From: RPQJ01 sp963731105
GTDB taxonomy: Bacteria > Pseudomonadota > Gammaproteobacteria > Steroidobacterales > Steroidobacteraceae
Direction: 5' to 3'
DNA length: 64,000 nt
Assembly (NCBI GenBank): GCA_963731105.1
Contig: CAVSUM010000028.1
Span: 1 to 64,000, forward strand
Below, piece by piece: positions 27,894-38,311 of the stretch. Both the position numbers and the translations under genes were made by a program. Under the pieces are notes generated by a model that did not search any database, was not told where the DNA came from, and saw nothing but the letters and a program-made list of their open reading frames with translations. Positions within the stretch are counted from its first letter, which is position 1, and each line of letters starts with the position of its first letter.

Positions 27894-29157
27894 TTACATG
27901 CAGGCGTCGGTGCGTTCCAGCATCACCCGACGGTTCAGCTGACGACCCTCGGCGGTGTCGTTCGGGGCGATCGGCTGCAGCTCACCGAAGCCTTGCGACT
28001 TCATGCGGGCCGGGTCGATACCACGCGACGACAGGTAGTCGAACACAGCCTTGGAGCGGCGGTCCGAGAGGGCCTGGTTGTACTCTTCGGTGCCGACGCT
28101 GTCGGTGTGACCGTCGACCTTGGTCGTGGCGAACGGCACGTCGTTCATGAACTTGAGCACGCGCTCGAGCTCAGTGATCGACTCCGGACGCAGCTCGGAC
28201 TTGTCGAAGTCGAACAGCACCTTCAGCTCCTGCGAGCACGGGCAGCCGACCTTGTCGACCTTGGTGCCGGCAGGCGTGCCCGGGCACTTGTCGTCGGCGT
28301 CGCAGACACCGTCCATGTCGGCGTCGGCGCACTTGGCCGGCGGCGGCGGCGGCGGCGGCGGGGGCGGCGGCGGCGGGGCAGCCACCGGCTCCGGAGCCGG
28401 GTCGCCGAAGCGACGGCCGATGTGCAGGCCGTACACGAACGGGTTGATGTCGACGCTGCCGAGCTTCACCTTCGGGCAGCTGCCGCCGCCGCCGGGAACG
28501 GCGCACGGCTGGAACTGGACCTCGGCATCCGACTCGATCTGGATGTAGCGGACCTGGGCGTTCAGGAACCACTTCTTGGACTCGCCCGGGAACCAGTCGA
28601 GGCCGACCACGCCGGCCATACCGAACGGAATCGTCGAGGCTCAGCTTCGACTGGCTCGGCAGGCCGAGGGCCGACAACGTGTCGCCGCGCAGCTTCTCGC
28701 CCGAGAACATCGTGTAGTTCACGCCAGCGCCGACGTACGGCTGCAGCGTGGCCTTGTCGCTCATCGGACGCCACACCAGGCTCAGCGTCGGCGGCAGGTG
28801 GTCCGTGTAGCCGAGGCGCGCGGTGTTGATGCTGCCGTTGTACGGCTTGGCATCGATGCCGTGCGTGAACGGATAGGCCGCCAGCAGCTCGACGCCGAAG
28901 TGGTTCGTGAACATCTTGGTGATGTCGAACGTGAAGCTCACGTCGCTGTCCACGACCAGCGTGGAGACCAGCGGGGTGCCGTCAAGGATCGGCTGCAGGT
29001 TTTCCTTCTCAGGGTTCACCTGAGAGAAACCGGCGCGGACGATCCAGTCGCCCTTCTGCTCGCCCGGCGCGGAATCGCCGAAAAACTGAGCCTGCGCCGC
29101 TAGCGGCGCGGCGGCGAGGCTCGCCACCACCATGGCCTGCAAAAACTTCGAGTGCAT
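27894..29157 (-). CDS. OmpW-like barrel fused to OmpA C-terminal peptidoglycan-binding domain (one frameshift)
   Basis: A signal peptide (AMVVASLAAAPLAAQAQ) is followed by an OmpW-like barrel (GDWIVRAGFSQVNPEKEN, FTNHFGVELLAAYPFTHGI, LPPTLSLVWRPMSD, YVGAGVNYTMFSGE). A run of 13 prolines, a calcium-binding-like turn (DADMDGVCDADDKCPGTP) and the OmpA domain (VLFDFDKSELRPES, VDGHTDSVGTEEYNQALSDRRSKAVFDYL) come next. Asp and Arg of that domain, which bind diaminopimelate, are there. Near 28625 one extra C breaks the frame at DDS/FGMAGVVGLDWF. Corrected length is 420 residues. It is a structural porin linking outer membrane to peptidoglycan, probably strongly expressed. GGGAG precedes the ATG. Confidence 0.9.
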
Positions 29158-29436
29158 CGCAAACTCCCGTTAATTGAGGTTTTAGGCGCTACAGTCTACG
29201 CGGCATCCCGGCCGTACACGTTGCACGTCTGTACTGGCGCATGCCCGCATCCTATGTCGCGCTGTTGTTATTATCGCACAGGACTTGCGGTTAGTTTCCA
29301 CTAATCTTTGCGAGCAGCCCGAGTGGCTTTTTAATCAGCGCCAGATGCGCTTTCTGGCTAGCCGAGAATCCGTCCGCGACCGACGATGCGAAAAAGCAAC
29401 AGACGACCGCAAATACTCGACCGACGAGGACCGCCC

Positions 29437-32211
29437 GTGCCGACCACCCATCGCCGCCCTGCCCGCCTGCTGGCCCGCCTCGCCGCGGGACTGCTGCCCC
29501 TGCTCGCCGTCCCTGCGCTGGCCGCCGGTGCGGACGCACCCCTGATACCGTATGAAAAATTCAAGCTGGACAATGGCTTAACCGTACTGGTGCACACCGA
29601 CCGCAAGGCGCCGGTGGTCGCCGTCAACGTCTGGTACCACGTCGGCTCCAAGAACGAGAAGCCGGGCAAGACCGGCTTTGCCCACCTGTTCGAGCACCTG
29701 ATGTTCCAGGGCACCGAGCACTTCAACGACGAGTACTTCAAGCCGTTCGAGCAGGTCGGGGCGACCAGCCAGAACGGCACGACCAACTTCGACCGCACCA
29801 ATTACTTCCAGAACGTGCCCACCACCGCGCTCGACATGGCGCTGTGGATGGAGTCCGAGCGCATGGGCCACCTGCTCGGGGTGGTGAGCCAGGAGCGCCT
29901 CGACGAGCAGCGCGGCGTGGTGCAGAACGAGAAGCGCCAGGGCGAGAACCGGCCGTATGGGCGCGTGTTCGAGTCGGTGCTGCGCGCCAGCTTCCCGGCG
30001 GGCCATCCGTACCGCTGGACGGTCATCGGCTCGATGGAGGACCTCAACGCCGCCACCCTCGACGACGTCAAGGAGTGGTTCCGGACCTACTACGGCGCGG
30101 CCAATGCCGTGCTGGTGCTGGCCGGCGACATCGACGTGGCGACGGCGCGCCAGAAGGCGCAGCAGTACTTCGGGCACATTCCCGCCGGCCCGGCGTTGAC
30201 GCGGCCCGGCACGTGGATCGCGCCGCGCACCGAGAGCACACGCGAAGTGATGTACGACCAGGTCGCGCAATCGCGGGTGTACCGCTTCTGGAACGCGACC
30301 GCCGCGCGGCACCGAGCAGGCCGAGCTGCTGGCGATCGCGGGCTACATCCTCGGCGGCAGCAAGACCTCGCGCCTGTACGAGCGGCTGGTGTACCGCGAG
30401 CGGCTGGCGGACACGGTCAACGCGGGCCTGAGCGCGTTCGAGATCGCGGGCCTGTTCTCGGTGAGCGCGGACGTCAAGAAGGGTGTCGAGCACGCGCAAG
30501 GTCGAGGCGGCGATCGCCGAGGAACTGCGCCGCTTCATCGACAAGGGCCCGACCGCCGAGGAACTGCAGCGCGCGCGCACCACGCTGCGCGCCGGCTTCG
30601 TGAAGGGCCTCGAGCGCATCGGCGGCTTCGGCGGCAAGGCCGACGTGCTGGCCGCGTGCGAGGTCTACCAGGGCGACCCCGCCTGCTATCGCCGCTCGCT
30701 CGAGCGGCTCGAGGCCGCGACCGCCGAGCAGGTGCGCGATGCGGCGCGACGCTGGCTGTCCCAGGGCGACCACGCTCTCGAGGTGCACCCCTTCCCCGCC
30801 TACCGCAACGCCGCGGCCAGCGCGGTGGATCGCAGCACCGGGCTGCCCGCGACGGCGACGTTCCCGGCCGTGGCGTTCCCGCAGCTCGAGCGCCACACGC
30901 TCGCCAACGGCCTGCCGGTGGTGATCGCCAACCGGCCCGGCGTGCCGGTGGTGCGAGTGTCGGCGCTGTTCGACGCCGGCTTCGCCGCCGACCAGGGACG
31001 CAAGCCCGGCACCGCCAGCTTCACCCTGGGCTTGCTCGACGAGGGCACGCGCAGCCTTGGCGCACTCGCGATCGCCGCGCGCGCCGAGTCCCTCGGTGCC
31101 GACTTGAGCAGCGGCTCGTCGCTCGACACTTCGTCCGCCGCAGTGTCGGCGCTGGGGGAGCGACTCGACGAATCCGTCGCGCTGCTCGCCGACGTGGTGC
31201 GCAACCCGGCCTTCGCGCCCGAGGAGATCGAGCGCGTGCGCAAGGAGTGGATCGCCGCCATCGGCCGCGAGAAGACCAGCCCCGACGCGCTCGCCAGCCG
31301 ACTGCTGCCGCCGCTCGATCTACGGCGCCGGCCACCCCTACGCGATCCCCTTCAGCGGTTCCGGCACCGAGGCATCGATCGCCTCGCTGACGCGGGACGA
31401 CCTCGTCGCCTTCCACCGCGACTGGCTGCGGCCCGACAACGCCACGCTGATCGTCGTCGGCGACACGACGGCCGCCGAGGTGCTGCCGGTGCTCGAGAGG
31501 CACTTCGGCGACTGGCGCGCGCCGGCCGGCGCGAAGCCGTCCAAGGCATTGCCCGCCGCCACCGCCGCGGCGGCACCGCGCGTCTACCTGGTCGACAAGC
31601 CCGGCGCGGTCCAGAGCAACATCCTGCTGGGGCTCGCGGCGCCGCCGAGCTCAGCGTCGAACCGCCTCGAGATGGACACGATGAATGCCGTGCTCGGCGG
31701 CACCTTCACCTCGCGCATCAACATGAACCTGCGCGAGGACAAGAGCTGGTCGTACGGCGCGCGCTCGAGCCTCGCCGACGCGCGCGGCCCGCGGCCGTGG
31801 CTGCTGTCGGCACCGGTGCAGACCGACCGGACCGTCGACTCGATGCGCGAGATCCTGCGCGAGCTGGACGAGTACGTCGGCAGTCGCCCGGCCACGACCG
31901 AGGAGATCGCCAAGATCCGCAACCGCGACGTGCGCGCGCTGTCGGGCCGCTACGAGACCAACGCGGCGGTCGGCGGTGCGATTGCCGAGATGGTCACGTT
32001 TGGCTGGCCGGACGACTACGTGCGCACGCTCAAGGAACGCATCGAGGCGCAGAGCGACGACGGCGTGCGGGCCGCGGCGAAGCAGGTGATCGACCCGTCG
32101 CGCCTGACCTGGGTGGTGATCGGCGACCTCGCGAAGATCGAGCAGCCGATCCGCGACCTGAAGCTGGGCGAGGTGCAGGTGCTCGACGCCGACGGCAAGG
32201 TGCTGCGCTGA
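29437..32211 (+). CDS. tandem M16-family zinc protease (three frameshifts)
   Basis: This protein has a signal peptide (LLARLAAGLLPLLAVPALAAG) and two M16 halves in one chain. The first has FAHLFEHLMFQGT (HxxEH) and QRGVVQNEKRQGENRPYG. The second, from about PQLERHTLANGLPVVIANRPGVP, has RKPGTASFTLGLLDEGT in place of HxxEH, so it is the inactive half, with VLGGTFTSRINMNLREDKSWSYGARS near its end. One extra base each near 30305, 30485 and 31318 breaks the frame; corrected length is about 923 residues, normal for this family. GAGGA six bases ahead makes the GTG at 29437 the likeliest start, although an ATG lies at 29386. It is convergent with the next gene, six bases apart. Confidence 0.88.
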
Positions 32212-32217
32212 GCACCG

Positions 32218-32815
32218 CTAGCGCAGCGACGCCGACTCGACCAGGAACAGTTCGCACGCGCCGGCACCGCTGTCGTCGCGCGTGCAGCGACGTGCTCCAG
32301 GTGAACCCGTCGGGTCGTGCGGCATCGACCAGCTGGCCGCGCAACGTCACGACCTGCCCGGCGCGCACGGACTCGAGCCTGTCCCGCACCGCGTCGTCGG
32401 CGGGTATCAGGTGCATGTTGCCACTGTGGCGCAGCGCCACGCCGAGGTCGATCGCGCCGTCGCGCGGATACAGCGTGTAGTAGCGCGCGGCCTGCGTGAT
32501 CCTGAAGCGCTCGAGGGTCGCAGTGTCGGACATGGGTCCCCAGCCGAGCGCAAGGTCGACGGGCGCGAGCGACGCACCGCCGTCCCACCGGTAATGCTCT
32601 GCCGACAGCACCCGGGCCCGCAGTTCGAACGTGGCGCGCGGCTGCAGCCGGTAACCGCGCAGCTCGAGCGGCTCCGCCGCTTCCAGCAGCTCCTGTCGCG
32701 GATCGTCGGCTGCCAGCACGCCGGGCGGGTGGGCCACCGGGCGATCCGACAGCCAGGTGCCGACCGCGAAGACGATCGCCACGAGGGCCGCCACCAGCTT
32801 GATCAGGTCGCGCAT
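32218..32815 (-). CDS. membrane-anchored or exported protein of unknown function (one frameshift)
   Basis: About 198 residues. An N-terminal hydrophobic helix (LIKLVAALVAIVFAVGTWLSD) is followed by RYRLQPRATFELRARVLSAEHY, PVDLALGWGPMSDT and HLIPADDAVRDRLESVRAGQVVTLRGQLVDA. The second half looks like a small OB-like beta domain of the kind annotated as hypothetical in Xanthomonas and relatives. Near 32283 one extra base breaks the frame; the true end reads GACELFLVESASLR, stop TAG at 32220-32218. The 598-base length fits exactly one inserted base. I do not recognise a named family with certainty. Confidence 0.65.
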
Positions 32816-32859
32816 GCGGGCGGTATGATCGGCCAGGCTTCGATCCTGGAGTAGTGACC

Positions 32860-33990
32860 ATGTCGACTTTCCGGCGCAGCACCTGGGTGCTCGCAGGGCT
32901 GCTGATCGCAACGAGCGGCATGCCGGCCGTGGCCGCGGACCTGCCGGCGCAGCCCGCTGCAGCCCCGACTCTCAGTGCCGACGCCGCCGCGCGCTTCGCG
33001 CGCCTCGCACTCGACTGCGTGCACCTTGAATACCCGAACAAGATCGCGCACGTGCTGCAGTCCGACGCCGATTCACGGCCGCCGCGCGAGCTGACACCGG
33101 CGTTCTACGGCTGCTACGACTGGCACTCCTCGGTGCACGGGCATTGGCTGCTCGCGCGACTGGCGCGGCTGTTTCCCGAGGCCGAGTTCGCCGCGGCGGC
33201 GCGCGCGGCCCTGGCCCGCAGCCTGACGCCCGCCAACGTTGCGGCCGAAGTCGCGTACCTGCGCGGGCCGGGACGCACTTCGTTCGAGCGGCCCTACGGA
33301 CTCGCGTGGCTGCTGCAGCTCGCGGCGGAGCTGCGCAGCTGGGACGACCCGCAGGCTCGGGAATGGGCCGCCACGCTGGCCCCGCTCGAGATCGAGTCGG
33401 CGCAGCGCATCATGGCCTGGCTGCCGAAGCTGCAGTACCCGATCCGCTCGGGCGAACACAGCCAGACCGCGTTTGCGTTCGGCCTGATCGCCGACTGGGC
33501 CCAGGTGCGCGGCGACGTCGGCATGGTGCGATTGCTCGAGCAGCGCGCCCGCACCTATTACCTGGACGACCGCGAGTGCGCGCTCGCCTACGAACCCTCG
33601 GGCGAGGACTTCCTGTCGCCCTGCCTGGCCGAGGCCGACTTCATGCGCCGCGTGCTGCCGCGGGACGAGTACGCCGCGTGGCTCGGCCGTTTCCTGCCGG
33701 CCCTGCCCCGCACCGGTCGCGCCGACTGGCTGCCGCCCGGCCTGGTCACGGATCGCAGCGACCCGAAGCTCGCGCACATCGACGGGCTGAACCTGAGTCG
33801 CGCCTGGATGCTGGAGGGAATCGCCGCCGGCCTGCCCGCGCATGACGCCCGCCGTGCAGCCTTGCTGGCTGCCGCAGACGCGCACGCAGCGGCGGCGCTG
33901 CCCGCGGTGACGGGCGAGCACTACGAAGGCGGCCACTGGCTCGGCACGTTCGCCGTCTATCTCACCAGCCGGGCCGGCATCCGCCCCTGA
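32860..33990 (+). CDS. DUF2891 family exported protein
   Basis: This 376-residue protein starts with a signal peptide (VLAGLLIATSGMPAVAAD). The family pattern is clear: LDCVHLEYPNKIAHVLQ, YGCYDWHSSVHGHWLLARL, RPYGLAWLLQLAAEL, IRSGEHSQTAFAFGLIADWA, YEPSGEDFLSPCLAEADFMRRVL and HIDGLNLSRAWMLEGIAAGLP. These motifs suggest an alpha/alpha-toroid, as in glycan-acting enzymes, but no reaction has been shown to my knowledge. The ATG at 32860 has GGAG eight bases upstream. A weak TATGAT (about 32828) could be a -10 box. Confidence 0.88.
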   Translation: MSTFRRSTWVLAGLLIATSGMPAVAADLPAQPAAAPTLSADAAARFARLALDCVHLEYPNKIAHVLQSDADSRPPRELTPAFYGCYDWHSSVHGHWLLARLARLFPEAEFAAAARAALARSLTPANVAAEVAYLRGPGRTSFERPYGLAWLLQLAAELRSWDDPQAREWAATLAPLEIESAQRIMAWLPKLQYPIRSGEHSQTAFAFGLIADWAQVRGDVGMVRLLEQRARTYYLDDRECALAYEPSGEDFLSPCLAEADFMRRVLPRDEYAAWLGRFLPALPRTGRADWLPPGLVTDRSDPKLAHIDGLNLSRAWMLEGIAAGLPAHDARRAALLAAADAHAAAALPAVTGEHYEGGHWLGTFAVYLTSRAGIRP

Positions 33991-34008
33991 CGCGGCGCGC
34001 GGCTGCGC

Positions 34009-34356
34009 TCAGCGGCGCGGCCGGCTGCGGCGCCAGAACATGAACGCCACCATCGACAGGATCGCCAGCGCGGCGAACATCCCGGCGTAGTCCTGGTCCC
34101 GCCAGGACTGGACCGCGAGTCGCAAGCCCATGCTGGCCATGAAGACCAGCACCAGCAACGGTGCCGCTTGCAGCGGGCGACGATGACTGGGTACCGACCG
34201 TGACGGATCGGGCTGCGCGCGCCGCCGCAGCGGCGGCGACGTGGGCGGTCCACCGGCCGACGACGACATCGCCCACGGGTTCGCGTCGCGCGCAGTTGGC
34301 GCGGGCGGCGGCGGCAGTCCGGATTTTGCCGGCGGCTCGTTCGGACGGGTCTTCAT
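34009..34356 (-). CDS. small proline-rich membrane protein
   Basis: This 115-residue protein starts with a charged proline-rich cytosolic part (KTRPNEPPAKSGLPPPPAP), then two hydrophobic helices (QAAPLLVLVFMASMGLRLAV and YAGMFAALAILSMVAFMFW) and a basic end (RRSRPRR). No family was recognised. It is 15 bases from the next minus-strand gene's stop, so it may be cotranscribed with it. Confidence 0.55.
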   Translation of the reverse strand: MKTRPNEPPAKSGLPPPPAPTARDANPWAMSSSAGGPPTSPPLRRRAQPDPSRSVPSHRRPLQAAPLLVLVFMASMGLRLAVQSWRDQDYAGMFAALAILSMVAFMFWRRSRPRR

Positions 34357-34371
34357 GACCCGTCGAGACTA

Positions 34372-35010
34372 CTACAGCGGCACGCGCTTGGGCGCCACGC
34401 CCTCGAGCGGCCCGATCACCGCACCCTCGCCCACCTGCAACTCGACCTCGCGCTCGAAGCGCAACGTGCCGTTGACCACGGCACCAGACTCGATGATCAC
34501 GCGCGGCAGCCGTTCGGACTTGCCCCAACCCCAGCCGCTCGGCTTGTCCACCACGATGCCGCCGTCGACGCGCGAACCGGCGCCGATGCGGATGTCGCCG
34601 TTGACGGTGCCGATGCCACCACGCACCGCGGCTCCCTCCAGCACCAGGCCGCCATTGACGTTCTCGAGCCGGCCGTCGACGCGCACGCCGCGCTGCAACG
34701 TCAGCTTGCCGTTCACCGCCTCGACGTCGTCGCCAACCACGGCGTCTTCCTCCAGCGTGACGGAACCATTCACGGTCTCGACGCTCTGCGCCTGGGCCCG
34801 GCGGCCAATGCGGATCGAACCGTTGACGGTCTCCACTTCCTGCACGCGGGCATCGTCGCCGATGCCGATCGAGCCGTTCACCGTCGACACGTCGCCGGCC
34901 TGCTGGCCCGCCTCGATCGTGATGCTGCTGTTGACCTTGCTGATGCTGCCGTCGGAGCCGATGGCCACGGCGGAGATCGCGTAGAGCAGCGTGAAAAGGT
35001 AGCGGTACAT
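34372..35010 (-). CDS. beta-solenoid protein with repeated VNGS motif
   Basis: This 212-residue protein has a short hydrophobic start (YLFTLLYAISAVAIG) and seven repeats with about 20-residue period. Each is centred on a VN-G motif: KVNSSI, TVNGSI, TVNGSI, TVNGSV, AVNGKL, NVNGGL and TVNGDI. Between them are loops with Asp or Glu and Arg. This pattern is that of bactofilin-like or DUF4097-like right-handed beta-solenoids. The end (SGAVVNGTLRFEREVELQVGEGAVIGPLEG) continues the solenoid with longer loops. It could be an envelope scaffold. It is divergent from frmA. Confidence 0.7.
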   Translation of the reverse strand: MYRYLFTLLYAISAVAIGSDGSISKVNSSITIEAGQQAGDVSTVNGSIGIGDDARVQEVETVNGSIRIGRRAQAQSVETVNGSVTLEEDAVVGDDVEAVNGKLTLQRGVRVDGRLENVNGGLVLEGAAVRGGIGTVNGDIRIGAGSRVDGGIVVDKPSGWGWGKSERLPRVIIESGAVVNGTLRFEREVELQVGEGAVIGPLEGVAPKRVPL

Positions 35011-35145
35011 CGTCGGTCTCCGGCGTTGGTCGTCCCCAGTTGCTTGTGAGATGCAGCGGCGGGCGCGAAGGTTGCAAGCCCGCTGCCGCCGGACCGGGCG
35101 ATGCGGTAGGCTGCGATCGAGTCCCGCCAGGTCCGAGGAATCGCC

Positions 35146-36256
35146 ATGAAGACACGCGCCGCCGTCGCCTACCGTGCCGGACAGCCCCTGGTGGTCGAGA
35201 CCGTGGACCTCGCGGGTCCGAAGGCCGGCGAAGTGCTGGTCGAGATCCGCGCCACCGGCGTGTGCCACACCGACGAGTTCACCCGCTCGGGCGCCGACCC
35301 GGAGGGCCTGTTCCCGGTGATCTTCGGCCACGAGGGCGCGGGCGTCGTGGTGGACGTCGGGCCCGGCGTCACGTCGCTGCGCAAGGGCGACCACGTGATC
35401 CCGCTGTACACGCCCGAGTGCCGGCAGTGCAAATCGTGCCTGTCGCACAAGACCAACCTGTGCACCGCGATCCGCACCACGCAGGGCCAGGGCGTGATGC
35501 CGGACGGCACCAGCCGCTTTTCGATCGGCGGCGAGAAGATCCATCACTACATGGGCTGCTCGACGTTCGCGAACCACACCGTGCTGCCCGAGATCGCGCT
35601 GGCGAAGATCCGCGAGGACGCACCGTTCGACAAGGTCTGCTACATCGGTTGCGGCGTGACCACCGGCATCGGCGCGGTGATCAACACTGCGAAAGGTGGA
35701 GCCCGGCGCGAACGTGGTGGTGTTCGGCCTGGGCGGCATCGGCCTGAACGTGATCCAGGGCGCACGCATGGCCGGCGCGGACAAGATCATCGGTGTCGAC
35801 CTCAACCCGGCGCGCAAGGCGCTGGCCGAGCGCTTCGGCATGACGCACTTCGTCAACCCGAAGGAGGTCGAGGGCGACCTCGTGCCGTATCTCGTGGCAC
35901 TCACCGACGGCGGCGCGGACTACAGCTTCGAGTGCGTCGGCAACGTCGACCTGATGCGCCAGGCGCTCGAGTGCTGCCACCGCGGCTGGGGCGTGTCGGT
36001 GATCATCGGCGTCGCGGGCGCCGGGCAGGAGATCAAGACCCGCCCGTTCCAGCTGGTGACGGGCCGCGTCTGGAAGGGCACCGCGTTTGGCGGCGCGCGC
36101 GGCCGGTCGGACGTGCCGAAAATCGTCGACTGGTACATGCGCGGCAAGATCGAGATCGATCCGCTGATCACCCACACGCTGCCGCTCGAGCGCATCAACG
36201 AGGCGTTCGACCTGATGCACGCGGGGGAATCGATCCGCAGCGTGGTGACATTCTGA
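35146..36256 (+). CDS. frmA: S-(hydroxymethyl)glutathione dehydrogenase, class III alcohol dehydrogenase (one frameshift)
   Basis: FrmA oxidises S-hydroxymethylglutathione, the adduct of formaldehyde and glutathione, with NAD+. Catalytic zinc sites are TGVCHTDEFTRSG and FGHEGAGVV, structural zinc cysteines are in ECRQCKSCLSHKTNLC, and the Rossmann motif is VVVFGLGGIGLNVIQGARMAGA. Near 35690 one extra A (AAA for AA) breaks the frame between INTAK and VEPGANVVV. With it removed the protein has 369 residues, the standard class III length. Its partner fghA is two genes on, with an exported hydrolase in between. The ATG at 35146 begins MKTRAAVAY, the family start. Confidence 0.95.
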
Positions 36257-36301
36257 GGAGCCGCGCCAGTTGAGAACCCGGTTGCGGGACGATCTTTCTC
36301 G

Positions 36302-37400
36302 ATGACGAACCTGATTCGATCCATTTCGACCGTCGCTGCGCTCACTGGGTTTGCAACCGCAGCGCCCGCCCGGGCCGAGGCACCCGTCGAGGCCGCGGCG
36401 CCACTCGACGCCTATCCGCCGACCACCATCGTGGCGGTTCGCGATGCCGGTGTGCGCGACCTGCGCGGAACGTTCCGCGCCACCGCCTGCGCCCGCCTGC
36501 CGGCCGATGGACCAGCCTGCGAAGCAAGTGCTGTTGAAGCTCGCGGGCGAACCTCCGCCGGCATCGCTGCCGCGCCAGCAAGACCTCGCCCGCCGCTATC
36601 GAATCGCCTTCGTGCCCGGCCTGTTCAATGAGTGCTTCGAGGATCTCGCGCGCCCCTTCGCCGACGTGCAGGCCGACCTCGAGGCAGGCGGCTTCACGGT
36701 GGACTACCTCGCAGTCGCAGGCCGCGGCTCGGTCGCACAGAACGCCGCGCGGCTCGCCGAGCACTTCGCCGGCCTGCCCGAGGATGATCGCCCGCTGATC
36801 GTCTTCGCCTACTCCAAGGGCCTGGTGGACCTGCTCGACTTCATGGTGCGCTACCCCGATCTGGCGCGACCCATCGCCGCGGTGGTGTCGGTCGCTGGCG
36901 CCTCGAACGGCAGCCCGCTCGCCGACCGCATGCACGCGATCTACCGCAGCCTGGGCGCGAAATTCCCGCTGCCGGGCTGCGCACGCGGCACCGGCGACGA
37001 GATCCTGGACCTGCGGCCCGACACCCGCATCGCGTGGTGGCAGGACCACGGCGAGTCGCTGACCGTGCCGATCTTCACGCTGGTCGCGGCGCCGCAGCCC
37101 GACCACGTCTCGCCGGCCACGCGGGCAACCTACAACGAGCTCGCCAAGATCGATCCGCGCAACGACGGCAAGCTGCTGTGGCAGGACCAGATCCCGCCGC
37201 GCAGCCACCTGCTCGGCTACGTGAACGCGGACCACTGGTCGATCGCGGTTCCGGTCCTCAAGGAATCTCCGAAGGCGTCGTTCCTGTTCCGCGACACTGC
37301 GCCGCGCACGGTGCTGGCCGAAGCCGCCATCGAAGTCGTGGCCGCGACGCTGGCCGCGCGACCGCAGGATGGATCGCCGGTCACGCCAGACCGCGAGTAA
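36302..37400 (+). CDS. exported alpha/beta-hydrolase-like protein (one frameshift)
   Basis: A signal peptide (STVAALTGFATAAPARAE) is followed by VRDLRGTFRATACARLPADGPACE and, after one extra A near 36524, QVLLKLAGEPPP. RIAFVPGLFNECFEDLARPFADVQADL, LIVFAYSKGLVDLLDFM (a Ser nucleophile-elbow-like AYSKG) and GYVNADHWSIAVPVL (a late His) fit an alpha/beta-hydrolase triad. Corrected length is 365 residues. I do not know the substrate. It sits between frmA (45 bases) and fghA (15 bases), so it may be cotranscribed with formaldehyde detoxification, although its export makes a direct role in that cytosolic pathway unlikely. Confidence 0.7.
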
Positions 37401-37415
37401 CCAAGGTAGCCGCCG

Positions 37416-38262
37416 ATGAAAGTCCTCTCCGAGCACGCCTGCTTCGGCGGCACCCAGCGCTTCCTCGCGCACGACTCGCGCGAGTGCGCGACGGAGATGC
37501 GCTTTGCGGTGTACGAACCGCCGCAGGCGCGGCAGGGGCGCGTGCCGGTGCTGTACTACCTCGCGGGCCTCACCTGCACCGAAGAGACGTTCATGATCAA
37601 GGCGGGCGCGCAGCGCGTCGCCGCGGAACTCGGCCTGATGCTGGTGGCACCAGACACCAGCCCGCGCCAGCCACGGTTGCCGGGCGACGATGCGAGCTGG
37701 GATTTCGGCCTCGGTGCCGGCTTCTACGTCGACGCGACGCAGGCGCCATGGTCAGCGCACTACCGCATGTACTCATATGTGACGCGGGAGCTGCCGCAGC
37801 TGATCGCAACCAACTTTTCCGCGGACCCGGCCCGCCAGGGCATCTTCGGCCACTCGATGGGCGGTCACGGCGCACTGGTCTGCGCGCTGCGCAACCCGGA
37901 TCAGTACCGATCACTGTCCGCGTTCGCGCCGATCGCCGCACCGATGCAGTGCCCGTGGGGCCGCAAGGCGTTCACCGGCTATCTGGGTAGCGACGAATCG
38001 GCACTGGCTCGACTACGACGCGAGCGTGCTGGTCGCACAGCGCCCGTTCCATGCCCCGATCCTCATCGACCAGGGCACGGCCGACAAATTCCTCGCCGAG
38101 CAACTGCACCCCGAGGTGTTCGCCGACGCCTGCCGTCGCTCCGGCCAACCCTTCGAACTGCGCATGCACGCCGGCTACGACCACGGCTACTACTTCATCC
38201 AGACGTTCATGGACGAGCACCTGCGCTGGCATGCGCAGCAGCTGCACGCAGGCACTGGTTGA
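37416..38262 (+). CDS. fghA: S-formylglutathione hydrolase (one frameshift)
   Basis: This esterase releases formate and glutathione from S-formylglutathione, the second step after FrmA. Family landmarks are PVLYYLAGLTCTEETFMIKAG, VAPDTSPR, WDFGLGAGFYVDATQAPW, IFGHSMGGHGAL (Ser nucleophile) and GYDHGYYFIQTFMDEHLRWHA (His). Near 38005 one extra G (GG for G) breaks the frame at DES/HWLDYDASVL. With it removed the protein has 281 residues, the usual size. It follows the hydrolase gene by 15 bases and is convergent with the hupE-like gene. Confidence 0.95.
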
Positions 38263-38311
38263 CCACGATCGTTGGCCTGCGACTGGCGTGGTCGCCGCCG
38301 GGCGCGTCCGG

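Noticed and set aside
35660..35720. Programmed frameshifting at the frmA break or the other breaks
   Set aside because: No slippery heptamer plus downstream structure is shared; the breaks occur at ordinary 2-3-base runs in unrelated genes.
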